DNA from: Arcicella sp034519515
GTDB lineage: Bacteria; Bacteroidota; Bacteroidia; Cytophagales; Spirosomataceae
Assembly: GCA_034519515.1 (NCBI GenBank)
Contig: JAXHOK010000055.1
Span: 129,753 to 193,752 of the forward strand
Direction: 5' to 3'
Length of the DNA stretch: 64,000 nt
Shown: piece after piece, positions 24,395 through 33,263 of the stretch
Layout: the number at the start of each line of letters is the position of its first letter
How positions within the stretch are numbered: the stretch's first letter is position 1
The notes under the pieces: generated by a model
Databases searched by the model: none
Told to the model about the DNA's origin: nothing
What the model saw: only the letters and a program-made list of their open reading frames with translations
Position numbers and translations under genes: made by a program

Positions 24395-25732
24395 ATGAAT
24401 ACAATCCTGATATTGAATGCCCAAGTGGTAAACGAAGGCATAATCGAAACGAAAGACGTTTTTGTAAAAGACGGTCTTATTGATAAAATTGGTAGTAATT
24501 TGTCTGGTTCACAGGCAGATATCATTATTGATGCCAAAGGAAAATATCTTTTCCCTGGCGTAATTGACGACCAAGTACACTTTCGTGAGCCTGGACTTAC
24601 CCACAAAGCCTGCATCCATTCAGAAGCTCGTGCGGGGGTTGCGGGGGGCGTTACTACTTTTATGGAAATGCCTAATACAGTTCCGAATGCTTTGACCCAA
24701 GAACTTTTGGCGGATAAATATGAGATTGCCGCTCGTACTTCTTTGGCAAATTATTCTTTTTATATGGGTGTTTCAAATGATAATTTGGAAGAAGCTCTAA
24801 AAACCAATCCCCAAGATATTTGCGGACTCAAAATTTTTATGGGTTCCTCCACGGGAAATATGTTGGTGGATAATGAGCAAACGCTCGAAAATATCTTCTC
24901 GAAAAGTGAATTATTGATTGCCACGCATTGCGAAGTGGAAGGAATTGTGAAGGCAAATGAGGCGATTTACAAAGAGAAAATGGGCGATAATCCGCACCCA
25001 AGAGTTCATCCCGAAATCCGTAGTGTGGAGGCTTGTTATAATTCTTCTTCGATGGCGATTGAACTGGCAAAAAAACATAATACACGCTTGCATATTCTCC
25101 ATATTTCTACGGGTGAAGAAACTGAATTATTCAGAAATGACATTCCTTTGAAGGAAAAACGCATTACTGCCGAAGTTTGCGTACATCATTTATACTTCGA
25201 TGCCCGAGATTATGAAACGTTGGGCAATCAGATAAAATGCAATCCCGCTATCAAAGCCGATGGACACAAACAAAAAATTTTTCAAGCACTTTTAGACAAT
25301 AGAATTGACGTTATCGCCACTGACCACGCCCCCCATTTGTGGACAGAAAAACAGAATCCATATTGGTCTTCGCCTTCGGGTTTGCCTTTGGTACAGCATC
25401 CGTTGAATTTGATGTTGGAATTTTATCAAGAAGGCAAAATTTCTCTGGAACGCATCGCCGAAAAAATGGCTCATGCCGTGGCAGATTGCTTCCAAATTTC
25501 AAATCGTGGCTATATTCGTGAAGGCTATTGGGCAGACTTAGTTTTGATAGATTTAGCCGCAGATACGACCGTGAGTAAAAACAATATTTACTACCAATGC
25601 GGATGGTCGCCTTTGGAAGGAAAAACCTTCAATTCACGCATTACGCACACAATTGTATCGGGGCATTTGGCTTTTGAGGAGGGTACTTTTGATGAAAGTG
25701 TGGTGGGGAAAAGGATTTTGTTTGAGCGGTAG
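24395..25732 (+). CDS. pyrC: Dihydroorotase
   Basis: The amidohydrolase interconverts carbamoyl-aspartate and dihydroorotate in pyrimidine synthesis. The metal site region reads DDQVHFREPGLTHKA, where the first His of the usual HxHFREPG is Gln; my recollection is that this variant is normal in Bacteroidota dihydroorotases. Other ligands are visible: the candidate carboxylated Lys in GLKIFMGSS, His residues in IATHCE and LHILHIST, and the catalytic Asp in ATDHAPH. The C-terminus has WADLVLID and KGxxF-like strands. I use the ATG at 24395 and not that at 24371, since the protein should begin with the NTILILNAQVV strand. The length of 445 is normal. It is monocistronic here. Confidence 0.9.
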   Translation: MNTILILNAQVVNEGIIETKDVFVKDGLIDKIGSNLSGSQADIIIDAKGKYLFPGVIDDQVHFREPGLTHKACIHSEARAGVAGGVTTFMEMPNTVPNALTQELLADKYEIAARTSLANYSFYMGVSNDNLEEALKTNPQDICGLKIFMGSSTGNMLVDNEQTLENIFSKSELLIATHCEVEGIVKANEAIYKEKMGDNPHPRVHPEIRSVEACYNSSSMAIELAKKHNTRLHILHISTGEETELFRNDIPLKEKRITAEVCVHHLYFDARDYETLGNQIKCNPAIKADGHKQKIFQALLDNRIDVIATDHAPHLWTEKQNPYWSSPSGLPLVQHPLNLMLEFYQEGKISLERIAEKMAHAVADCFQISNRGYIREGYWADLVLIDLAADTTVSKNNIYYQCGWSPLEGKTFNSRITHTIVSGHLAFEEGTFDESVVGKRILFER

Positions 25733-25814
25733 AAGTTCATTACGATAATAGAATCCATTTTGAATACATATTTTGACAATTTTTCGTAAATTTGGCAAGT
25801 CTTAAAATAAAAAT

Positions 25815-26036
25815 ATGCTCACTACAACCATCACGGGGACATATCAAAATGGGCAGGTATTTTTAGAAAATATACCCAAAACAAAGAAAAAAATGAAGGT
25901 ATTTGTTACTTTCATGGAAGAAATTGATGTGGTAAATCAATCTATATCAAAACGACCTTTTGGAATTTTAAAAGGAAGTGTTACTCTTTCTGATGATTTC
26001 AATGAGCCGTTGGATGATTTAAAGGAATATATGTAG
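25815..26036 (+). CDS. Antitoxin-like protein upstream of a broken PIN toxin gene
   Basis: The 73-residue protein begins TTTITGTYQNGQVFLENIP and continues KKMKVFVTFMEE, the small N-terminal beta unit seen in VapB/DUF2281-type antitoxins of Bacteroidota, with a C-terminal tail (RPFGILKGSVTLSDDF) of the kind that wraps around a PIN toxin. Its stop codon lies one base before the ATG of the adjacent toxin reading frame, a normal TA arrangement. The gene itself is intact while its toxin is not. Confidence 0.72.
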   Translation: MLTTTITGTYQNGQVFLENIPKTKKKMKVFVTFMEEIDVVNQSISKRPFGILKGSVTLSDDFNEPLDDLKEYM

Positions 26037-26037
26037 G

Positions 26038-26433
26038 ATGGATATTTTATTAAACACCCACGCTTTAATTTAGTATTTGGAAGGCGATGAACAACTTTCT
26101 GAAAATGCTAAGAATCATATCCAGAACACTCAAAATACAATTTATGCAGGCCATGTTAGTTTTTTTGAGATGGTAATAAAGATGAAATTGGGTAAGATTA
26201 TTACCAAGAGAAATTTAGACGATTTTATAAAAGCAACCAAAGACAGTTTCATCGAAATATTACCAAGTGAGGAGGAGCATTTTACAAAATATTTAGAAAT
26301 TCCCTTCATTGCTGAACACAGAGATCCTTTTGATAGACTTTTGATTGCAACTGCCATTTATGAAAATTTGAGTATTATTTCGGTTGATGAAAAGTTTGAC
26401 TATTATACAGATTTAGTGAATATAATCTGGTAA
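26038..26433 (+). pseudogene. VapC-like PIN toxin, doubly inactivated
   Basis: From the ATG at 26038 the frame reads MDILLNTHALI, then TAG at codon 12 (26071-26073), then YLEGDEQLSENAKN and a complete PIN body: GHVSFFEMVIKMKLGKI, HRDPFDRLLIATAI and a terminal NIIW. The family start is LLDTHALIWYLEG, so two point changes are visible: catalytic Asp to Asn at codon 6, and Trp (TGG) to stop at codon 12. The downstream remainder stays open for 120 codons. It could restart at a TTG (26077), but it would lack the first catalytic strand. The paired antitoxin upstream is intact. Confidence 0.88.
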
Positions 26434-26481
26434 AAACTAATCACATATTTACATTCTTTCCACATATTTAATCATAAAACT

Positions 26482-28020
26482 ATGCTCGCCAAAACCTTCG
26501 GAAGTGCCTTACATGGCGTTGATGCAACTATTATCACCGTTGAAGTTAGCGAAGGACAAGGGCAATTATTCTTCATTGTGGGTTTGCCTGATGGGGCGGT
26601 TAAAGAGTCCACGCACCGTGTGGAGTCTGCCATTAAACAGGTTGGTTATTTTTTCCCTCGTACAAAAGTAGTTGTTAATCTTGCCCCTGCGGATATTCGC
26701 AAAGAGGGTTCGGCGTATGATTTACCCATTGCTCTGGGTGTAATTCACGCTTCTGGACAAGCCAATTTGAAGGAACTTGAAAACTATGTAATTATGGGTG
26801 AATTAGCCCTCGATGGCTCACTCAGACCCATCAAAGGCGTTTTACCTATCGCTATCGAAGCCCGCAAAAAAGGTTTCAAGGGTTTTATTCTGCCCACTGA
26901 AAATGCTTATGAAGCATCCATCGTAAATAATTTAGATGTTATCGGTGTTACAAGCCTTAAACAAGCTGCTGAGTTTCTGAAAGGTTCGCTCGTGATTGAG
27001 CCTTTGGTTACGGACACTCGTGATATTTTTACTAATTCTCAAAACGATTATGATGCTGATTTCTCGCACGTACAAGGGCAAGAGAACATCAAAAGAGCCT
27101 TGGAAATCACGGCGGCGGGTGGACATAATGCCATTATGATTGGACCTCCTGGGGCGGGCAAAACCATGCTGGCGAAGCGGATTCCCAGTATTTTACCCCC
27201 ACTTTCTTTACAGGAAGCCCTCGAAACTACTAAAATTCATTCCGTTGCGGGTAAATTAGGAGCAAAGGCAAGTTTGATTTCTACCCGTCCGTATCGTTCG
27301 CCCCATCACACTATTTCGGATGCGGCTTTGGTGGGTGGCGGAAGTAATCCACAACCTGGCGAAATCTCTTTGGCACATAACGGAGTCTTGTTTTTAGACG
27401 AATTGCCCGAATTCAAACGCTCGGCTTTGGAGGTTTTACGTCAGCCCTTGGAAGAACGAAAAGTTTGTATTTCAAGAGCAAGATGGGCGGTAGAATTTCC
27501 GTCCAGTTTTATGCTGATTGCCAGTATGAATCCTTGTCCGTGTGGGTATTACAACCACCCCGAAAAAGAATGCGTTTGTGGCCCAGGCGTAGTGCAGAAA
27601 TATTTGAATAAAATCTCAGGACCACTTTTGGATAGAATTGATTTGCACGTGGAAGTTACACCCGTGAAATTCGAGCAATTATCTTCGATGCGGAAATCAG
27701 AAAGTTCAGCCCAAATTCGGGAACGAGTTATCAAAGCCCGTGAAATTCAGACTGTTAGATTTAAAGATTATCCAGAAATATATTCCAATGCCATGATGCC
27801 TTCGCAGATGGTAAAGGAGGTTTGTGCTTTGACCGAAGCAGGAATTGCCCTTTTGAAAAGAGCGATGGAAAGATTACAACTCTCCGCCCGTGCCTACGAC
27901 CGTATCTTGCGGGTAGCCCGAACCATTGCAGATTTGGCTGGTACTGAGGATATTAGAACGGAACATTTGGCGGAAGCAATTCAATATCGGAGTTTGGATA
28001 GAGAGAATTGGGCGGGGTGA
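26482..28020 (+). CDS. comM: YifB-family magnesium-chelatase-like AAA ATPase (ComM)
   Basis: ComM-type helicases promote branch migration during natural transformation. Residues 1-170 form the S5/Lon-like domain (ADIRKEGSAYDLPIALGV). The AAA core has Walker A GPPGAGKTMLAKR near residue 220, Walker B VLFLDELPEF near 305, and a zinc-like loop CPCGYYNHPEKECVC. The C-terminal Mg-chelatase helical domain ends RVARTIADLAGTEDI. The length of 512 is standard. A ComEC gene lies elsewhere in the same window (45071), so DNA uptake genes are present, though not in an operon. Confidence 0.92.
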   Translation: MLAKTFGSALHGVDATIITVEVSEGQGQLFFIVGLPDGAVKESTHRVESAIKQVGYFFPRTKVVVNLAPADIRKEGSAYDLPIALGVIHASGQANLKELENYVIMGELALDGSLRPIKGVLPIAIEARKKGFKGFILPTENAYEASIVNNLDVIGVTSLKQAAEFLKGSLVIEPLVTDTRDIFTNSQNDYDADFSHVQGQENIKRALEITAAGGHNAIMIGPPGAGKTMLAKRIPSILPPLSLQEALETTKIHSVAGKLGAKASLISTRPYRSPHHTISDAALVGGGSNPQPGEISLAHNGVLFLDELPEFKRSALEVLRQPLEERKVCISRARWAVEFPSSFMLIASMNPCPCGYYNHPEKECVCGPGVVQKYLNKISGPLLDRIDLHVEVTPVKFEQLSSMRKSESSAQIRERVIKAREIQTVRFKDYPEIYSNAMMPSQMVKEVCALTEAGIALLKRAMERLQLSARAYDRILRVARTIADLAGTEDIRTEHLAEAIQYRSLDRENWAG

Positions 28021-28067
28021 TTTTTAGTTATCAGTTATTAGTAAACAGTTATCAAAAGGAACTTACG

Positions 28068-28098
28068 GGGGTGGCACGGGTTTGAACTGTGCCACCCC
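28068..28098. repeat. GGGGTGGCAC palindrome
   Basis: GGGGTGGCAC pairs with GTGCCACCCC around an 11-base loop, 48 bases after comM. It is a possible terminator or another REP-like unit. Confidence 0.5.
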
Positions 28099-28122
28099 TA
28101 ATAAGTTTAAATAACTCGTAAA

Positions 28123-28520
28123 ATACTGAATTATTACAAACTAATAAGTTACTGATTCAAGAATTAGTAGCATTGATTGAAAACGGTAAAAGCAATTGGA
28201 TTATGCCGCTAACGCCACAATTGCATTTCCGTAATGGCAAGTTGGAAGGCGAATCAATTTTATGTCACTACACGAGTTTAAAATATACCTATTCTGAAAA
28301 ATCACTTGAAGACGCTATTTTGAGAGGGTTAGAGCAATTTATTTTAGAACTGGGCAGTAGGTTTACTTTCGTAGAACGCCAAAAGCAGATGATTTTTGAT
28401 GGAGAAGATTTGAAGCTAACAAGTACTACAACTAATAATTTAAGCCAACCAAGGAGAGGATTTAGTCAATTATATAAAAGTATAGATTTCGACACAAAAA
28501 AGATATTGGTTACCGTGTAA
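28123..28520 (+). pseudogene. Fragment of a DUF1016/YhcG-type PD-(D/E)XK nuclease gene
   Basis: The readable frame contains NGKSNWIMPLTPQ and then EKSLEDAILRGLEQFILELG followed by FTFVERQKQMIFDGEDLKL. This matches the conserved C-terminal block of DUF1016 (YhcG) nucleases, in which the ELG..F.F..RQKR...GE motif is followed by DLLFYHR. After GEDLKL the sequence degenerates into Thr/Asn-rich residues and stops, so the catalytic strand with DLLFYH is missing. The 5' part is also absent (a stop lies just before 28123). It is probably a decayed nuclease remnant. Confidence 0.55.
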
Positions 28521-28681
28521 CTTTACATCTTATGTATCCATACGAGCCAAATGAACTTTCATAGTTACAAGAATATCTTTGTTTTTATAGGCAAATAATC
28601 GTTTATTGGTTTTCAGAAAACGGAGAGTTAAATTATTCCAAACATTGCAAGACCTTAATTGAGCCTCTTTTGATAGTATAA

Positions 28682-28839
28682 GGGAGCATATAAATTTAAA
28701 CATACCCACTTCTGGTATGAACTTCCCGAAAGTAAAAATAACTTTCGGGAAGTAAATCTCTCGGTAACTTCCCGAAAGTTATTTCTACTTTCGGGAAGTT
28801 TAATGGAAGTTATGGGTACTTTATTAATTGGATGCTCCC
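28682..28839. mobile_element. Miniature inverted-repeat element, GGGAGCAT family, copy B (best preserved)
   Basis: The 158-bp element has termini GGGAGCAT and ATGCTCCC and TAA target duplications (28679-28681, 28840-28842). Two internal hairpins ACTTCCCGAAAGT / ACTTTCGGGAAGT are separated by AAATCTCTCGGTA. It has no coding capacity. Together with the terminator at 28871 it accounts for most of the 28521-28936 gap. Confidence 0.9.
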
Positions 28840-28870
28840 TAATATGAAAGCCCCACAATTTAGTATGCAA

Positions 28871-28915
28871 TCAAAAGAGCCTTCTAATATTATGACATAT
28901 AGAAGGCTCTTTTGA
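28871..28915. terminator. Terminator hairpin downstream of psd
   Basis: The 16-base arms TCAAAAGAGCCTTCTA and the exact complement are separated by 13 bases. It lies after the stop of the phosphatidylserine decarboxylase gene (minus strand). Confidence 0.75.
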
Positions 28916-28936
28916 TGTTAATCTTCTTTTATAAAC

Positions 28937-29596
28937 TTACGCTAACTCCGCAATTACCGTCTCCCCTCCTATTGGTTTATCATCCAAATTCACTAAAATT
29001 TTAGCGTCTAAGGGCAAATAAATATCAATCCTTGACCCAAATTTGATGAAACCAAATTCCTTGCCTTGCTCCACGGCCGTTCCTTTGTTCACATAACAAC
29101 AGATTCTGCGAGCCAATGCTCCTGCAACTTGGCGGAAAAGCACCTCGGTTCCGTTATCGTGTTTTACCACAACTGTTGTCCGCTCATTATCGGTACTTGA
29201 CTTGGGATGCCAAGCTACCAAAAATTTTCCTGGGTGGTATTTAAAATAAGAAACAATGCCTGCAATAGGATTGAAATTGATGTGTACATTGATGGGTGAC
29301 ATAAAAATTGACACTTGGCGGCGTGGCTCTTTGAAATATTCAGTTTCTACAACTTCCTCAATGACCACCACTTTACCATCGGCTGGGGCAATAATATGCT
29401 TTGGATTTTTGACCGTTGTCCGTTCGGGTACACGAAAAAATTGGAGTACGATAAGAGCAAATACTATGCTCAAAACTATGACTATTTTACGTAAAAGGTC
29501 ACTTTCTGGAAAAAAATAAGCCGTAGCACTATTCAAAACTATCAAAAAAATGGTAGTTACCAAGATAGTTCCTTTGCTTTCTCTATGGATTGTCAT
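28937..29596 (-). CDS. psd: Phosphatidylserine decarboxylase (short, archaeal/Bacteroidota type)
   Basis: The enzyme makes phosphatidylethanolamine from phosphatidylserine at the inner membrane. It is synthesised as a proenzyme that cleaves itself at a Gly-Ser bond to form a pyruvoyl cofactor; the site is FGSRIDIYLP with Gly 187-Ser 188. Two hydrophobic segments at about residues 10-30 and 35-53 anchor it, followed by IIAPADGKVV and MSPINVHINFNPI, both conserved in the family. At 219 residues it belongs to the short PSD-A class. A TAACTTTG box lies about 25 bases upstream of the start. Confidence 0.93.
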   Translation of the reverse strand: MTIHRESKGTILVTTIFLIVLNSATAYFFPESDLLRKIVIVLSIVFALIVLQFFRVPERTTVKNPKHIIAPADGKVVVIEEVVETEYFKEPRRQVSIFMSPINVHINFNPIAGIVSYFKYHPGKFLVAWHPKSSTDNERTTVVVKHDNGTEVLFRQVAGALARRICCYVNKGTAVEQGKEFGFIKFGSRIDIYLPLDAKILVNLDDKPIGGETVIAELA

Positions 29597-29621
29597 GTGT
29601 TTTTTGGGGATATTGCTTAGA

Positions 29622-29629
29622 CAAAGTTA
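29622..29629 (-). promoter_or_regulatory. Putative psd -7 box
   Basis: On the minus strand TAACTTTG fits the TAnnTTTG consensus, 26 bases ahead of the psd ATG. No convincing -33 element was found. Confidence 0.4.
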
Positions 29630-29852
29630 AGAAAAATCTTTGGTTTTAACTTCTTGGATTTTGACACATAAACGTAAACATTGAACATTAAATAGGGGTT
29701 ACGGGTTAGGAATTAGGGATTAGGCTTGTAACTCGCTATCATTCAAGGAATTACAACACTAATTCTTAACTCCTATCACTATTTCTCAATTTTTAATGAT
29801 AGACGCAACCTTTCATAAATAATAATCGTAATTTACTGGTAAGTTCCTCAAA

Positions 29853-30401
29853 ATGCCCGTTATCATAGATCATACCAAAACGCTCGAAACTTTACTTGAC
29901 GGTTGCCGACTGGGTAATCCCAAAAGTCAGGAATTGCTATATCGGCAGTTTTATGGGTATGCTATGAGTGTGTGTTTGCGGTATTCACGCACGAACGATG
30001 AAGCAATTGAGATTGTAAATGATGGTTTTATCAAGATTTTTAATCATGTGGATAAAGTTGATTTAACAAAATCTTTCAAGAATTGGCTCAGAAAAATTAT
30101 GGTGAATACGGCTCTGGATTTTTACCGTCAAAACCATAAACATTATAATCATGAGGATATTCAAGAAACTGAATATCATATCACGGATGGAAAAGATGCC
30201 TCTTCTGATTTATCGTATCAGGAACTTTTGGAGGTTATTCAGCGGCTTTCGCCTGCATATCGAACGGTGTTTAGTCTTTTTGTAATTGATGGATATTCGC
30301 ACGAGGAAATCGCCGAGATGTTGAATATTTCTATCGGAACTTCTAAATCAAATTTGGCAAGGGCGAGGATTAATTTGAGGGAAATGTTGAGTAGGCAGTA
30401 G
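29853..30401 (+). CDS. ECF-type RNA polymerase sigma factor
   Basis: The 182-residue protein has sigma region 2 (QELLYRQFYGYAMSVCLRYS, NDEAIEIVNDGFIKIF) and sigma region 4 with helix-turn-helix (LSPAYRTVFSLFVIDGYSHE, IAEMLNISIGTSKSNLARAR). Region 3 is absent, as in ECF sigmas. It directs RNA polymerase to specific promoters, usually under control of a membrane anti-sigma factor. The next gene downstream (30504) encodes a protein with a short cytoplasmic N-terminus and membrane helix, a plausible partner. The gap between the two contains one ACTTCCCGAAAGT-type hairpin. Confidence 0.9.
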   Translation: MPVIIDHTKTLETLLDGCRLGNPKSQELLYRQFYGYAMSVCLRYSRTNDEAIEIVNDGFIKIFNHVDKVDLTKSFKNWLRKIMVNTALDFYRQNHKHYNHEDIQETEYHITDGKDASSDLSYQELLEVIQRLSPAYRTVFSLFVIDGYSHEEIAEMLNISIGTSKSNLARARINLREMLSRQ

Positions 30402-30411
30402 AAAAGAAGAA

Positions 30412-30445
30412 CCTCCCGAAAGTTCTTTTTACTTTCGGGAAGTTA
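30412..30445. repeat. Single CTTCCCGAAAG-type hairpin
   Basis: CCTCCCGAAAGT and ACTTTCGGGAAGT-like arms flank a TCTTTTT loop. It is the same hairpin sequence that occurs twice inside each GGGAGCAT element, here on its own between the sigma factor gene and its partner. Confidence 0.65.
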
Positions 30446-30503
30446 GGTTGGCATAAATTAACAAAATAATTAACCAATAATTTGTAATACAATTACTAAA
30501 AAA

Positions 30504-32096
30504 ATGTCAGAAAAGTGGTGGGATATGTCAGATGACGAATTGGATGACCTTTTCAGAGAAGCCTCTGATAAAGCGGACATCCCTTTTGATTCATCGGCAC
30601 TTGATAAACTGAGGCAGAAAATTGACTTCAAACCAACACCTCCTCCTTTGCAAGGTTTCAAAAAAGGATGGTTGGCCTTGACGGGTCTCTTACTTCTTCT
30701 TGGGGTGGCATTATTGTATATTTTTTCTGGTGAAAATGACGGTTTACCTCTTAAAAATCGTCCAAATACAGTTTTTGAAAACAAATCACCTTCAACAAAT
30801 CACATACCATCCGATTCAATTGAGAATAATCAATCTAACTTTTCTCAAAAAGAGAAGTTAGATAAATTAGAAAATTTGCCAAAAAGTAATAGAACGGTCG
30901 TTATTATTGATGAAAATGAATCAAAAGTAAATTCTACAAGTTCAAAAAATACAACTGAAAGTAAGATTATTAAAGACAAGAGTTTAATACCCTTAGAAAA
31001 TTCTTCCAATCAAAAGTGGAATAAAAAGCTAATAAAAAATGGTTATTCGTTAAATAAAAAATCATTCGTTAAAGATTTGTCTAATAGCATTTCAGAGGAC
31101 AATTCATTAGATATTTCAAAAATTAAAGCTAATAACGAAGAAACCAAAGCAATAATTAGTGAATCAGAGAAGAATCAAATGAGTGTAAATGAATCCAATA
31201 ACAACAATAGTGAAGAAAACTCTTTTATTGTTTCTAATGCGTCAAAACAAAATAGGAAAACGTCAAAACTAAAAAAAATATCGTATAATGACGGGCAGGT
31301 TAATAATTCAAGCCTTTATTCAGAAACGAATACTTCGATTTCAACGCCCATAACTATTTCAGAAAACAAACCTTCACAAGAAGAAACGATAGCGGAAATG
31401 AACTTTCATCAGATTGATTTTCTGAGTAATAAACCTATTAAATCACTCGAAACGAATATAACATCAGAGCCTCTAACGTATGTAGATGCACCACCGATTG
31501 TGTTGAAACAGCCTAAGTTTTCACGTTTCGGAATTCGTTTAGCGATTGCTCCCGAAATAAGTTCTATTGAAAAAATGGAGACTTCTGCTGTGGTCGGAGG
31601 TTTGTTCGGACTTTTGTTAGAATATCGCTTGACGAAAAAATTGACTTTACAAACAGGCATAAATTATTCCAAGAAAACCTACACTGGCGATTTTGAATAT
31701 TATCGTGCTTGGATGGATGTAACAGGCACAAAACCAGTAAATATTGATGGTATCTGTAACGTTGTGGATATACCAATCAATCTACGATTAAATGCTTTTC
31801 AGATGAAATATAACACTTTTTTTGTTAGTGGGGGTGTTTCTTCATATCTGATGTCAGACGAAGTTTACACCTATAACTACGCTTGGGGACCACCAAAAAT
31901 CAGAGATTGGACTGGAAGTTCCTCAAGTTTTTATTGGAGTACTTTGAATCTTTCGGTGGGAGTAGAACGCAAAATGAACAAACATTTTACCTTGCAAGTA
32001 GAGCCATTTTTAAAAACTCCACTCATGGGAGTAGGACGTGGATTGGTGAATTTATACAGTAGTGGATTATTGTTTTCTACGAAATATGAATTTTAG
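30504..32096 (+). CDS. Membrane-anchored protein with C-terminal outer-membrane beta-barrel, sigma-factor partner
   Basis: Residues 1-55 are acidic and cytoplasmic (WWDMSDDELDDLFREAS). A single helix lies at about 56-76 (WLALTGLLLLLGVALLYIF), followed by roughly 260 residues of Ser/Asn/Lys-rich low-complexity linker. Residues about 340-530 are a beta-barrel domain of the PorT/outer-membrane type: FGIRLAIAPEISS, LLLEYRLTKKLTLQTGINY, NTFFVSGGVSSYL and a C-terminal aromatic residue (KYEF). One chain could therefore span from cytoplasm to outer membrane. It follows an ECF sigma gene by about 100 bases and may act as its anti-sigma factor; that is inferred from position and topology, since no zinc anti-sigma motif is visible. 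Confidence 0.7.
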   Translation: MSEKWWDMSDDELDDLFREASDKADIPFDSSALDKLRQKIDFKPTPPPLQGFKKGWLALTGLLLLLGVALLYIFSGENDGLPLKNRPNTVFENKSPSTNHIPSDSIENNQSNFSQKEKLDKLENLPKSNRTVVIIDENESKVNSTSSKNTTESKIIKDKSLIPLENSSNQKWNKKLIKNGYSLNKKSFVKDLSNSISEDNSLDISKIKANNEETKAIISESEKNQMSVNESNNNNSEENSFIVSNASKQNRKTSKLKKISYNDGQVNNSSLYSETNTSISTPITISENKPSQEETIAEMNFHQIDFLSNKPIKSLETNITSEPLTYVDAPPIVLKQPKFSRFGIRLAIAPEISSIEKMETSAVVGGLFGLLLEYRLTKKLTLQTGINYSKKTYTGDFEYYRAWMDVTGTKPVNIDGICNVVDIPINLRLNAFQMKYNTFFVSGGVSSYLMSDEVYTYNYAWGPPKIRDWTGSSSSFYWSTLNLSVGVERKMNKHFTLQVEPFLKTPLMGVGRGLVNLYSSGLLFSTKYEF

Positions 32097-32162
32097 ATTT
32101 TTCGATGTTTGATGCTTGTTTTCCGATGTTCGGTTTTGACTAATTTTATCCACCAAAACCTT

Positions 32163-33263
32163 TCACTGTTGACCGTGAACCAAAAGAACCATAGATTCCA
32201 ACGTCAGTCCAGGACCAAAAGCACAGCTCAAAATGTTCTTACCAGCCTGATTATTAGCATCGTCTTTCAAAATTTCATTTAATACAAACAACACAGTACA
32301 AGACGACATATTTCCGTGATTTTTTAATACTTCATAAGCATACCGATTGTCCTCTGGTTTCATTTCCAAAGACGATTCAATAGCTTCCAAAATTGCCTTA
32401 CCTCCTGGGTGCATGGCGTATAAATCAATGTCTTGACTTGTCATTTCAACGTTACTTAACAATCTATCAATCAGAGATTTAATGCCTGATTTTACTAATT
32501 TTGGAATGTAAGAAGTCAAGGTCATTTCAAAGCCAAAATCAGCCACATTCCAAGCCATATCTTGTTTGCCTTCAAAGTATAAGTCACAGAAAAATGACTT
32601 TAACTCTAACGATTTTTGATTAGTATTTGGGGGCTTAGATTCTACTAAAACTGCGGCTGCACCATCGGCAAAAAGGGCATTTGACAGTAAGAAATCATCT
32701 TCCATTCTCTTCTGAAAATGAAGCGTACAAAGTTCTACACAAACCACCAAAACCTTCGCTTCGGGATTAGCTTTACAAATAATATCCGCCATTTTCAAGC
32801 CGTTAAAAGCACCGTAACAACCCATAAAATTGATGGCTGTCCGTTGAATAGTCGTGTTCAGCCCAAGCGTTGAAATAATCTCAATATCTAAGCCTGGGGC
32901 ATACATACCCGTACAACTGACCGTGATGATGTGGGTGATATTGGAAACACTTTGATTAAGGTTTTCGATTGCCCTCAAACACAAAGGCAAAGCATATTTT
33001 TGATACGCTTCCATTCGCTTTGAAATAGTTGGAAATGGCTCTAAATCAGCACTTTTTGGATAAAATTGATGATCAGAGAAAGGTAATCCGTAATCTGGTA
33101 AAACGGAATATCGTTGGGCAATTTTGGTGGTGCGGTATAGTGCTTTCAGCCTCCTTTCATTATGTTCATCCATCTGCAAAGCCGAAGCCATAAACTCAGC
33201 AATTTGCATTTGAGAAAAACAATTTTCAGGAACGGCAGTACCAATGGAAGTGATAAAACTCAT
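32163..33263 (-). CDS. Type III polyketide synthase / chalcone-synthase-like ketosynthase
   Basis: This thiolase-fold enzyme condenses malonyl-CoA units onto a starter CoA. The active-site triad of type III PKSs is present: Cys 149 in NFMGCYGAFNGLK, His in YAMHPGGKAI near residue 285, and Asn in LKNHGNMSSCTVLFVL near 318. The FGPGLTLES block closes the active site. The length of 366 residues is typical. In Bacteroidota such genes often sit with a methyltransferase and an isoprenoid oxidoreductase, but none is adjacent here, so the product is unknown. Its upstream region contains a 190-bp miniature element 121 bases before the start. Confidence 0.88.
   Translation of the reverse strand: MSFITSIGTAVPENCFSQMQIAEFMASALQMDEHNERRLKALYRTTKIAQRYSVLPDYGLPFSDHQFYPKSADLEPFPTISKRMEAYQKYALPLCLRAIENLNQSVSNITHIITVSCTGMYAPGLDIEIISTLGLNTTIQRTAINFMGCYGAFNGLKMADIICKANPEAKVLVVCVELCTLHFQKRMEDDFLLSNALFADGAAAVLVESKPPNTNQKSLELKSFFCDLYFEGKQDMAWNVADFGFEMTLTSYIPKLVKSGIKSLIDRLLSNVEMTSQDIDLYAMHPGGKAILEAIESSLEMKPEDNRYAYEVLKNHGNMSSCTVLFVLNEILKDDANNQAGKNILSCAFGPGLTLESMVLLVHGQQ

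Noticed and set aside
24395..25732. Loss of metal site in dihydroorotase (Gln for first His of HxH)
   Set aside because: The DDQVHFREPG form appears to be the usual variant in Bacteroidota dihydroorotases, and the remaining ligands are intact.
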